Positions 6,344-11,598 of a stretch of DNA of 11,598 bases are shown one piece after another (positions within the stretch are counted from its first letter, which is position 1; each line of letters opens with the position of its first letter). The stretch spans positions 1 through 11,598 of the forward strand of contig CAMLSB010000054.1 of assembly GCA_946482565.1 (NCBI GenBank), in the 5' to 3' direction. This DNA comes from an uncultured Lysobacteraceae bacterium (GTDB taxonomy: Bacteria > Pseudomonadota > Gammaproteobacteria > Xanthomonadales > Xanthomonadaceae). Below the pieces are notes generated by a model. It was not told where the DNA came from, did no database searches, and was given only the letters and a program-made list of their open reading frames with translations. The translations under genes and the position numbers were made by a program.

Positions 6344-7373
6344 TTGAAACAGGCTCAGCCGACACAGGCTTGATCGAAGCAGGCCGCGCGCCCGGCCGCA
6401 CGGCGCGCAACACGTCGGCAGCGACCCGGCCGCGGCCTTCTTCCTTCGCGACGTAGCACATGCGATCGGCGGCCTCGATCACGTCCTCCGCCTCGAGGCC
6501 CACGCCGCTGAATTCCACCAGGCCCACGCTTGCGCCGAGCCTGTAGCCGAAGCCCTGCCAGGCGAACCGGAACTGCTCGACGGTCTCGATGAGCTTGCGC
6601 GCCACGCCACCCGCCTGGTCGGCGGCAGTGTTTTCCAGCAGCACCGCGAATTCGTCGCCGCCGATCCGCGCGAGCGTATCGCCCTCGCGCAACTGGCGGC
6701 GCAAGGCCATCGACAGTTGCCGCAGCAGTTCGTCGCCGGCGACATGGCCGCCGCTGTCGTTGACGGCCTTGAACCGGTCGAGGTCGACGTACAGCAGCGA
6801 ATGCCGGCATCCCAGGCGCCCTGCGCTGTCGGTGGCGCGCTGCAGGCGCGCTTCGAGCACGCGCCGGTTGAGCAGGCCGGTGAGCGGGTCGTGGTTGGCG
6901 TGCCAGGACAGCTCGCGCGACAACCGCGTGGCGGCGGTGACATTGCGGAAGGTGATGATGTAGCCGAGGGGCCGGCGCAGCTCGTCGACGATTTCCGCCA
7001 CCGCGCCATCGACCAGGATGACGTGGCCGTCGCGGCGCACCAGCGACATCACGTCGTCGCGATCGCGGAAGCCGGAACGGATCGGATCGACGCCGATGCC
7101 GCCCGCGTCCACCAGGCGTACCACTTCCGACACGTTGCGCGCGCGCGCTTCCATCGCGTTCCAGCCGGTGAGGTGCGCGGCGACCGGGTTGAGGCTGGTG
7201 ATGCGGCCATCGAGATCGGTGATGGCGACGCCATCGGCGATCGCGGCCAATGCACCGTGCGCGCGATCGAGCGCGTCGTGCAGCGTCGCGTTCTCGCGGC
7301 GCGTGGCGGCGAAGGCGTCGGCCAGCTGGCCGGCGTCCGGCCCGGACAGCGATGGCGGGTCGTGGGGGACCAT
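6276..7373 (-). CDS. PAS-GGDEF diguanylate cyclase
   Basis: A 365-residue cytoplasmic protein predicted to make c-di-GMP from two GTP. An N-terminal PAS domain spans about 38-150 (AIADGVAITDLDGRITSLN, then RPLGYIITFRNVT near its end). The GGDEF domain spans about 158-322: DPLTGLLNRR (162-171), LLYVDLDRFKAVND (193-206), the intact catalytic motif GGDEF (238-242), and an inhibitory I-site R-x-x-D (R229, D232) five residues before it. The enzyme should therefore be active and product-inhibited. The PAS ligand is unknown. The last 45 or so residues are low complexity and include four pentapeptide repeats (P-A/V-S-type), encoded by a 15-bp tandem repeat overlapping the permease 3' end. ATG 7371-7373 is chosen because a -10-like box lies 7 nt before it, suggesting a leaderless mRNA. 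The frame stays open further upstream, but that part is Arg-rich and unlike the protein. Confidence 0.9.
   Translation of the reverse strand: MVPHDPPSLSGPDAGQLADAFAATRRENATLHDALDRAHGALAAIADGVAITDLDGRITSLNPVAAHLTGWNAMEARARNVSEVVRLVDAGGIGVDPIRSGFRDRDDVMSLVRRDGHVILVDGAVAEIVDELRRPLGYIITFRNVTAATRLSRELSWHANHDPLTGLLNRRVLEARLQRATDSAGRLGCRHSLLYVDLDRFKAVNDSGGHVAGDELLRQLSMALRRQLREGDTLARIGGDEFAVLLENTAADQAGGVARKLIETVEQFRFAWQGFGYRLGASVGLVEFSGVGLEAEDVIEAADRMCYVAKEEGRGRVAADVLRAVRPGARPASIKPVSAEPVSIRPAPATGRSARSAGPASERRS
6326..6385. repeat. Four-unit 15-bp tandem repeat across two convergent gene ends
   Basis: The units are TCGCAGGAGCAGGCC (6326-6340), TGATTGAAACAGGCT (6341-6355), CAGCCGACACAGGCT (6356-6370) and TGATCGAAGCAGGCC (6371-6385). 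All end in CAGGC(C/T). On the minus strand they encode PASIK, PVSAE, PVSIR and PAPAT at the GGDEF protein's C terminus. On the plus strand the permease stop codon is the first three bases of unit 2. Flanking 15-mers do not match, so the array is four units. Confidence 0.75.
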
Positions 7374-7380
7374 GTTGCCC

Positions 7381-7386
7381 ACGCTA
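7381..7386 (-). promoter_or_regulatory. Putative -10 box (TAGCGT) for the GGDEF gene
   Basis: On the minus strand CCTAGCGT is followed by 7 nt and then the ATG. Transcription starting about 7 nt after a -10 box would begin at or next to the start codon, giving a leaderless mRNA. The hexamer is weak and no -35 box was found. No Shine-Dalgarno sequence precedes the ATG. Confidence 0.35.
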
Positions 7387-7535
7387 GGAACCCCGGCAGT
7401 AAGGGCGGGTGAGCGCCGTCGTTTCCCTGCACGGAATCGGCGTGACCGCGATCGCATTTTCACGCCTGTCCCGGGTTCCCGATGTGCGCGCTGCGGGATG
7501 CGGGCGATATCGGGCGAGCGAAGTCCCCACCCTGT

Positions 7536-7967
7536 TCAGCCGGGGCCGGCCAGTGCCGGCTGGCGCACTGCGTAGTCGGGTCGCGCCGCCGCGGGGTCGG
7601 GCGAGCGCGTGGGCGAAGGGGCGGTCGGGGGCGGAGGCGGGGGCGCGGAAGACGCTGCCTCGCTTCGAAACGCATCGCCGACTTCGATGCCGAGCGGCGT
7701 GCCCGCGGCGCTGGTGTGCACGGGCGTCGCCGGATGTGCGCCGTCGCGAGCCTCGCGTTGCAGCGACGAGATCATGATCGCGATGACCTTGCCGAAGGCG
7801 CTGCGCGTCGGTGCGTCCGCGATCGATGCCTCCGCGGGGACCTCCGCTGCCGCGGTCGCGGCATCCGCATGCGCAGGCGGCGTTTTCGCCGCCGCCTGTT
7901 GCGCCAGGCAGGACCCCGATGCCACGAGGGCAACGGCCAGCAACAGCGTGGTCGGGATGCAGCGCAT
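7536..7967 (-). CDS. Secreted proline-rich protein of unknown function
   Basis: I do not recognise this 143-residue protein. It begins with a typical signal peptide (MRCIPTTLLLAVALVASGSC and on to LAQQ). Cleavage is likely near residue 22; Cys20 is preceded by S-G-S, a poor lipobox, so lipoprotein status is doubtful. An Ala-rich stretch (25-50) leads to a short amphipathic or hydrophobic segment, RSAFGKVIAIMISSLQREA (55-73), the only part likely to fold. Next come a linker, a run of six prolines (109-114) and a Pro/Ala tail. This suggests a periplasmic or envelope protein, possibly spanning or contacting cell wall, but that is inference. ATG 7965-7967 is chosen because the signal peptide begins there and GGAAGAG precedes it closely. 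The frame upstream is Arg-rich and unrelated. A putative -10 box lies 44 nt upstream. Confidence 0.65.
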   Translation of the reverse strand: MRCIPTTLLLAVALVASGSCLAQQAAAKTPPAHADAATAAAEVPAEASIADAPTRSAFGKVIAIMISSLQREARDGAHPATPVHTSAAGTPLGIEVGDAFRSEAASSAPPPPPPTAPSPTRSPDPAAARPDYAVRQPALAGPG

Positions 7968-8011
7968 TGCTCTTCCATCTCGCGGACGCGTCCTTCGCAT
8001 CCTTCGCCGCA

Positions 8012-8017
8012 AGGCTA
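8012..8017 (-). promoter_or_regulatory. Putative -10 box (TAGCCT) for the proline-rich protein gene
   Basis: On the minus strand GCTAGCCT fits the shared (G/C)CTAGNNT pattern and lies 44 nt before the ATG at 7967. It overlaps the edge of a 6-bp-stem inverted repeat, GCGGGG-cat-CCCCGC (8018-8032), which could be an operator over the promoter spacer; there is no U-run to make it a terminator. The rest of 7968-8099 shows nothing else I can name. Confidence 0.35.
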
Positions 8018-8099
8018 GCGGGGCATCCCCGCGCAAGGCGTGAAAGCGCCGCCGCCGCGCTGAACGAACGCTGACATCGCGCGCGGTCGTTGCAAGGCG

Positions 8100-8128
8100 A
8101 AAAAAAACGGCCTCGTGAAGAGGCCGTT
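8100..8128 (-). terminator. Intrinsic terminator of the RcnB-like gene
   Basis: Read on the minus strand, a perfect 9-bp stem (AACGGCCTC / GAGGCCGTT, arms 8120-8128 and 8106-8114) with a 5-nt loop is followed directly by a run of eight T, two of which also belong to the stem. It lies 27 nt beyond the RcnB-like stop codon. This is the only textbook Rho-independent terminator in the window. Confidence 0.9.
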
Positions 8129-8155
8129 CAATGTCCCGCATTCCCCGGGACCGGA

Positions 8156-8596
8156 TCAGTAACCGAGCACCTGCGCGATCAGGCCGGTCGCGACCTGGAC
8201 CAGCAGGTATTCCTGGCTTGCCTGGTAAGGCTGCACCCAGCGGTAACCGCGCGGCGGGGGCGCCAGGCCGTAACGGCCGTAATCGCTCACGTAATAACGC
8301 GGCTGCAGGTAGACCACCGGCACGCGCTGCCCGCGGCGGTACGACTGCTTGTACCAGCCCAGGTGGCGCCCGTTGTCGTGGCGATGGACCGGGCGGTGGT
8401 CGTGCGTGTAGCGCCCGTCGTTGCGGCGGTCGTCCCAGCGGTCGCGGTCGTGGTCGCCATGGCCGCGATCGCGGTCGCCGCGATGCTGCTGCGACCAGCG
8501 ATGGTCGTTGCCATGGCCGTCCGGCGCCGGCGCGGCGAACGCAAGCGCCGGCGACAGCGCAAGGGCAAGGGAAGCGGCGAGCATCAGGCGTTTCAT
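8156..8596 (-). CDS. RcnB-like His-rich periplasmic protein
   Basis: A 146-residue exported protein. A signal peptide (MKRLMLAASLALALSPALAFA, cleavage near 21) is followed by a His/Asp/Arg-rich segment (28-78) with ten His residues. The C-terminal domain ends in a strong family motif: YYVSDYGRYGLAPPPRGYRW (101-120), then EYLLVQVATGLIAQVLGY (129-146). This matches the RcnB family (PF11776). E. coli RcnB is a periplasmic protein in nickel/cobalt homeostasis that works with the efflux pump RcnA. No rcnA is present here, and many RcnB-like proteins in other bacteria have no proven metal role, so only the family is claimed. ATG 8594-8596 has GGAG 6 nt upstream. A -10-like TAGGCT lies 40 nt upstream, and an intrinsic terminator follows, so it probably forms a single-gene transcription unit. 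Confidence 0.85.
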   Translation of the reverse strand: MKRLMLAASLALALSPALAFAAPAPDGHGNDHRWSQQHRGDRDRGHGDHDRDRWDDRRNDGRYTHDHRPVHRHDNGRHLGWYKQSYRRGQRVPVVYLQPRYYVSDYGRYGLAPPPRGYRWVQPYQASQEYLLVQVATGLIAQVLGY

Positions 8597-8636
8597 GTCG
8601 GACTCCGTGGATGGCGTGCCTTGCGACACGATCCGG

Positions 8637-8642
8637 AGCCTA
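8637..8642 (-). promoter_or_regulatory. Putative -10 box (TAGGCT) for the RcnB-like gene
   Basis: On the minus strand CCTAGGCT lies 40 nt before the ATG at 8596, again in the (G/C)CTAGNNT form. No recognisable -35 hexamer at the normal distance. It separates the RcnB-like gene from DUF3297 upstream, whose stop is about 50 nt away. Confidence 0.35.
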
Positions 8643-8694
8643 GGCCTGCTTGGATGAAGCGCCGCCCAACCTGGCCGGTCGGCGGTTCGGCCGT

Positions 8695-8949
8695 TCAGCC
8701 GCCGATGAGGAATGGCTCGACGGTTCCCTTCATCTTCATCGTCATCGGGTGACCGCGACGATCGAGCGCCTTGCCCGCGACGACGCGGATCCAGCCCTCG
8801 CTGATGCAGTATTCCTCGACGTTGGTGCGCTCCACGCCGTTGAAGATGATGCCTACGCCGCGTTCCAGCAGCGCCGCGTCGTGGTACGGGCTGCGTGGAT
8901 CCAGCGACAGGCGGTCGGGAAGGGAGGCGGTCTTGGCGTCGTCGGTCAT
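8695..8949 (-). CDS. DUF3297 family small protein
   Basis: An 84-residue protein that I recognise as DUF3297, a conserved proteobacterial family of unknown function. Characteristic stretches are LPDRLSLDPRSPYH (10-23), GIIFNGVERTNVEEYCISEG (33-52), WIRVVAGKALDRRG (53-66) and KMKGTVEPF (72-80). The length is normal for the family. There is no signal peptide or membrane segment, so it should be cytoplasmic. No function is known to me. The start ATG 8947-8949 lies 6 nt downstream of TAGAAT, the best -10 box in the window, and has no Shine-Dalgarno sequence, so the mRNA is probably leaderless. The gene is divergent from the trehalase gene, 68 bp away. Confidence 0.88.
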   Translation of the reverse strand: MTDDAKTASLPDRLSLDPRSPYHDAALLERGVGIIFNGVERTNVEEYCISEGWIRVVAGKALDRRGHPMTMKMKGTVEPFLIGG

Positions 8950-8955
8950 GGCGCG

Positions 8956-8961
8956 ATTCTA
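8956..8961 (-). promoter_or_regulatory. Putative -10 box (TAGAAT) for DUF3297, leaderless
   Basis: On the minus strand GCTAGAAT differs from the TATAAT consensus at one position and is followed by 6 nt and the ATG. Transcription would begin about at the start codon. No strong -35 was found; the -35 region overlaps the divergent trehalase promoter region. Confidence 0.5.
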
Positions 8962-9003
8962 GCGCAGGGTCGCGCATTCACGCGGACGGCGCGGCCCGGC
9001 GCC

Positions 9004-9009
9004 TAGCAT
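9004..9009 (+). promoter_or_regulatory. Putative -10 box (TAGCAT) for trehalase, leaderless
   Basis: CCTAGCAT is followed by 8 nt and ATG 9018, or 5 nt and an in-frame GTG at 9015. No Shine-Dalgarno sequence is present, so translation of a leaderless mRNA is likely. The mirror-image arrangement with DUF3297 leaves 42 bp between the two -10 boxes, so the two promoters would share their upstream DNA. Confidence 0.42.
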
Positions 9010-9017
9010 TGGGCGTG

Positions 9018-10631
9018 ATGCCGCCGACCAGGGAGCCAGCGCCGCGGAACGATGCCGGCACGGCCCCCGCCGCCGTGGTGGACGACCCGCCGATTCCCTC
9101 CCGGCGCTACGGTGACCTGTTCGTCGCGGTCCAGACGCAGCGCGTGTTCGCCGACAGCAAGACCTTCGTCGACTGCGCGCCGTATCGCCATCCCGACGAG
9201 ATCCTTGCTGCGTACCACGCGCAGCAGGATGCGCCGGGCTTCGACCTCGCCCGGTTCGTGCACGAGCACTTCGAAGTGCAGCGGCCGCCGGACAGCCACT
9301 ACGTGTCCGATCCCGGCCAGTCGCTGGTGCAGCACATCGACGGCCTCTGGGATGTGCTGACCCGGGACCCGGCAAGGCATCCGGTGCATTCCTCGCTGTT
9401 GCCGCTGCCGCTGCCGTACGTGGTGCCGGGCGGGCGCTTCGGCGAGATCTGCTACTGGGATTCCTACTTCACGATGATCGGGCTCGCCGAAAGCGGGCGC
9501 AGCGACCTGTTGCGTTCGACGCTCGACAACTTCGCGTGGCTGGTCGACCGCTACGGCCACGTGCCCAACGGCAACCGCAGCTATTACCTGAGCCGGTCGC
9601 AGCCGCCGGTGTTCGCGCTGATGGTCGCGCTCGCGGCACGCCGCGGCGTCGCCGATCCGGAACCGTACCTGCCGCGCCTGGTGCGGGAACACGCGTTCTG
9701 GATGCAGGGCGAGGAGGCGCTGCGCGCCGGCGACTGCGTGCTGCAGTGCGTGCGCATGCCCGACGGCGCATTGCTCAACCGCTATCGCGACGCGCTCGAC
9801 GTGCCGCGCGACGAGGCCTATGCCGAAGACCTCGCGACCGCCGCCGCGCAGGTCGCGCGGCCGGCCGCCGAGGTGTATCGCGAACTGCGTTCGGCCGCGG
9901 CTTCCGGCTGGGACTTCAGCTCGCGCTGGTGCGACGAGGGCGAGGGCCTGCCGTCCACGCGCACCACGACCATCGTGCCGGTGGACCTCAACGCCTTCCT
10001 GTTCGCGCTGGAATCGCTGGTCGCCAAGCTTTCCGTCGCCATCGGCGACGGCGAAAGCGCCGACGCGTTCGCGCGCCGCGCGCGCGCCCGCCGCGCGGCG
10101 ATGCAGCGCTGGCTGTGGGACGAGCCGGCCGGCGCGTTCCTCGATTACGACCTGCTGCGCGATCGCCGGCGCAGCGCGCTGAGCGGGGCCAGCGCCGCCA
10201 CGCTCTATGTCGGCCTGGCGACTCCGCTGCAGGCACGGCGCAGCGCCGATGCACTTTCCGCGCGCCTGCTCCTACAAGGCGGGCTCGCCTGCACCCGGAC
10301 CGACTCCGGCGAGCAGTGGGACAGCCCGAACGGCTGGGCGCCGCTGCACTGGCTGGCGATCGCCGGCTGCCGGCGCTATGGCCTCGACGCGCTCGCCGAC
10401 GAGATCCGGCGACGGTGGCTGGCCACGGTCGGCAGCCTCTACCGGCGCGAGGCCAAGCTCGTCGAGAAATACGCGCTGGTGCATGTGCCCGAGGGGGCCG
10501 TCGGCGGTTGCGGCGGCGAGTATCCGCTGCAGGACGGATTCGGCTGGACCAACGGCGTCACCCGGCGCCTGCTGCACGAGGCACCCGGCGACCCCGCGCA
10601 TGGCGCACGCGCCGGCCGCCCGCGCGGCTAG
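9018..10631 (+). CDS. Alpha,alpha-trehalase, GH37, cytoplasmic type
   Basis: A 537-residue glycoside hydrolase predicted to split trehalose into two glucose molecules. Both GH37 signatures are present: PGGRFGEICYWDSY (137-150) and QWDSPNGWAP (433-442). By comparison with E. coli TreA (catalytic D312 and E496, 184 residues apart), the acid here is D299 in SGWDFSSRW and the base is E483 in VEKY, also 184 apart. Sugar-binding arginines correspond to R140, R193 and R264. The C-terminal GGEYPLQDGFGWTNGV (499-514) is intact. There is no signal peptide, so it resembles cytoplasmic TreF in location rather than periplasmic TreA. The start ATG 9018 is set by the -10 box 8 nt upstream; the frame is open earlier, but that part overlaps the divergent gene and is Arg-rich. 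No trehalose synthesis or uptake gene is in the window. Confidence 0.93.
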   Translation: MPPTREPAPRNDAGTAPAAVVDDPPIPSRRYGDLFVAVQTQRVFADSKTFVDCAPYRHPDEILAAYHAQQDAPGFDLARFVHEHFEVQRPPDSHYVSDPGQSLVQHIDGLWDVLTRDPARHPVHSSLLPLPLPYVVPGGRFGEICYWDSYFTMIGLAESGRSDLLRSTLDNFAWLVDRYGHVPNGNRSYYLSRSQPPVFALMVALAARRGVADPEPYLPRLVREHAFWMQGEEALRAGDCVLQCVRMPDGALLNRYRDALDVPRDEAYAEDLATAAAQVARPAAEVYRELRSAAASGWDFSSRWCDEGEGLPSTRTTTIVPVDLNAFLFALESLVAKLSVAIGDGESADAFARRARARRAAMQRWLWDEPAGAFLDYDLLRDRRRSALSGASAATLYVGLATPLQARRSADALSARLLLQGGLACTRTDSGEQWDSPNGWAPLHWLAIAGCRRYGLDALADEIRRRWLATVGSLYRREAKLVEKYALVHVPEGAVGGCGGEYPLQDGFGWTNGVTRRLLHEAPGDPAHGARAGRPRG

Positions 10632-10634
10632 ACT
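10629..10634 (+). promoter_or_regulatory. Putative -10 box (TAGACT) for the cNMP-EAL gene
   Basis: GCTAGACT begins on the trehalase stop codon (TAG 10629-10631) and lies 47 nt before the next start. A small hairpin, CCGCC-cgca-GGCGG (10655-10668), sits in the leader just before the AGGGGA ribosome binding site at 10671-10676. The gene may therefore have its own promoter despite its closeness to trehalase; read-through from trehalase is also possible. Confidence 0.38.
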
Positions 10635-10681
10635 GCGTTCGTACCACCGTCGATCCGCCCGCAGGCGGCCAGGGGAATGCG

Positions 10682-11598
10682 ATGTCGATCCGGCGCGAAC
10701 TGTTCGCTGGCGAAGTGCTGTACCGGCAGGGCGATCCGTCCGATTGCGCCTGGCTGGTCGAAAGCGGCCAGGTCGAACTGGTGTCGGTGCAGGGCCGGCG
10801 CACGTCGCGCCACGGCGTGCTCGGTGCGGGCGAACTGATCGGCGAGCTCGGCCTGCTCGACGGCGCACCGCGCAGCGCCACCGCGACCGCGCGCAGCGAT
10901 TGCCGGCTGCTGGCGATCGAGCGCGAACAGTTCCTCGAACGCCTGCAGGCCGGCGACCCGATCCTGCGCACGCTCGTCGACAGCCTGCTGCAGCGCATCC
11001 GCGGCCTGGTCGCGAACATGCCGGCCGAAACCGCGATGCCGGCCGAAGACGTCGCCTGCGACGACCCGATCGAGCGCAGCGGGATCGACAAGATCCGGCT
11101 GGAAGCGCAGCTGCGCGACGCGCTCGACACGGGCGCGCTGGAAGTGCGCTACCAGCCGATCTACGACATCGCCGCGCGCCGCGTCACCGGCTACGAAGCA
11201 CTGGTGCGCTGGGCGCTCGAAGGGCGCGGGCCGGTGTCGCCGGCGGAGTTCATCCAGCTCGCCGAGGAAACCTCGCTGATCGTGCCGGTCGGCGAGTACG
11301 TGCTCGATCGCGTCGTGGGCGTGCTCCAGGCGCTGCGAGATGGCGGTGCCGATCCGTTGCCGTCGATCGCGGTGAACCTGTCCGCGCGCCAGCTCGTCGA
11401 GCCGGGCATGGCGCGGCAGATCGTCGCGCGTGCCGAACGCGTGCAGCTGCCGGCGGGCGTGTTGAAGCTCGAGGTGACCGAGAGCCGCATGCTCGACTAC
11501 GCGCCGGTCGCCGCGGTGATGGCGCATTGCCGCGAGCACGGGCTGCCGTTCGCGCTCGACGATTTCGGCACCGGCTATTCCAACCTCACCCACCTGTA
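10682..11598 (+). CDS. Cyclic-nucleotide-binding domain / EAL c-di-GMP phosphodiesterase, 3' truncated by window
   Basis: The frame is open from ATG 10682 to the window edge (305 codons visible). AGGGGA lies 5 nt before the start. Residues 1-110 form a cNMP-binding domain of the CRP type, with a phosphate-binding cassette GELIGELGLLDGAPRSATA (50-68), including the Glu and the R-S-A-T that contact a cyclic nucleotide in family members. A linker (111-135) precedes an EAL domain: YEALVRW (171-177) with the EAL triad, NLSARQ (232-237), LEVTES (263-268) and DDFGTGYSNL (293-302). The metal-binding residues visible so far (E172, N232, E264, D293, D294) are intact, so c-di-GMP hydrolysis to pGpG is likely, controlled by cAMP or cGMP. 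The end of EAL and anything beyond it are outside the window. The protein has no signal peptide or membrane segment in the visible part. Confidence 0.9.
   Translation, partial: MSIRRELFAGEVLYRQGDPSDCAWLVESGQVELVSVQGRRTSRHGVLGAGELIGELGLLDGAPRSATATARSDCRLLAIEREQFLERLQAGDPILRTLVDSLLQRIRGLVANMPAETAMPAEDVACDDPIERSGIDKIRLEAQLRDALDTGALEVRYQPIYDIAARRVTGYEALVRWALEGRGPVSPAEFIQLAEETSLIVPVGEYVLDRVVGVLQALRDGGADPLPSIAVNLSARQLVEPGMARQIVARAERVQLPAGVLKLEVTESRMLDYAPVAAVMAHCREHGLPFALDDFGTGYSNLTHL
11018..11047 (+). repeat. 12-bp direct repeat in the cNMP-EAL linker
   Basis: ATGCCGGCCGAA occurs at 11018-11029 and 11036-11047, an 18-nt period, encoding MPAETA then MPAEDV in the interdomain linker. It looks like a small in-frame duplication that lengthened the linker. 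Confidence 0.6.

Noticed and set aside
7537..7562. Inverted repeat CAGCCGG/CCGGCTG at the stop codon of the proline-rich protein gene, possible terminator
   Set aside because: The loop is 12 nt and no U-run follows on the minus strand, so it is not a convincing intrinsic terminator.
3710..8982. GCGCATTCACG shared by the ABC promoter region (3710-3720) and the trehalase promoter region (8972-8982)
   Set aside because: An 11-mer shared in 11.6 kb is expected by chance; TTCACG is not at a -35 distance from the putative -10 boxes in either place.
8895..9017. N-terminal extension of trehalase and a matching upstream extension of the RcnB-like frame
   Set aside because: Both extensions run through the DUF3297 gene or its promoter in other frames, are Arg-rich, and lack a ribosome binding site.
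10266..10285. CTCCTACAAGGCGGG resembling half of a Xanthomonad/Pseudomonad REP element
   Set aside because: It lies inside trehalase where the encoded LLLQGGL fits the GH37 family; there is no inverted partner and no second copy in the window.
10628..11593. 321-codon minus-strand open frame opposite the cNMP-EAL gene
   Set aside because: The plus-strand frame has intact cNMP and EAL motifs; the antisense frame shows only shadow composition.
1..11598. Search for CRISPR arrays, insertion sequences, tRNA/rRNA genes, riboswitches and attachment sites
   Set aside because: No regularly spaced repeats, transposase motifs, terminal inverted repeats or recognisable RNA gene sequences were seen on either strand.

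Overview
The window comes from a high-GC bacterial chromosome. I estimate about 70% G+C, with strong G/C preference at third codon positions. Protein resemblance and the promoter style point to a gammaproteobacterium of the Xanthomonadaceae/Lysobacteraceae type (Lysobacter, Luteimonas or Stenotrophomonas relatives). That placement is inference. I see no transposase, integrase, phage gene, CRISPR array, tRNA or rRNA, and base composition looks even throughout. No gap between genes exceeds 300 bases; the largest are about 190 and 160 bases.

Layout from left to right: the last codons of msrA (+); a multi-membrane-span TspO-like 'tryptophan-rich sensory protein' (-); a divergent promoter region holding a palindrome; an EamA/DMT permease (+) whose 3' end overlaps a tandem pair of secreted TonB-C-domain paralogues (-). 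Divergent from that pair is a two-gene ABC exporter operon (+), an ATPase followed by a 600-residue PF16962-type permease with ATGA overlap. Its 3' end collides, through a 15-bp tandem repeat, with a PAS-GGDEF diguanylate cyclase (-). Next come a secreted proline-rich protein of unknown function (-), a clear intrinsic terminator, an RcnB-like His-rich periplasmic protein (-) and a DUF3297 protein (-). A cytoplasmic-type GH37 trehalase (+) is divergent from DUF3297. Last is a cNMP-binding/EAL c-di-GMP phosphodiesterase (+), cut by the window end.

Most of the window reads as ordinary chromosomal housekeeping and accessory genes, each with its own promoter, rather than one pathway. Two themes link genes. 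First, c-di-GMP turnover: one synthase with an intact GGDEF and an I-site, and one hydrolase with an EAL domain gated by a cyclic-nucleotide-binding domain. Second, a shared promoter signature: every CTAG tetranucleotide I could find (six) sits in a 5' region, oriented toward a start codon as (G/C)CTAGNNT. In three cases it is 6-8 nt from the start, implying leaderless mRNAs.

The least explained elements are the two TonB-C proteins, each with two TonB-C-like modules, a signal peptide and no visible ExbB/ExbD-coupling anchor, and the proline-rich secreted protein. I found no clear evidence of a wholly new system. The TonB-C pair and the CTAG/leaderless pattern deserve follow-up most.
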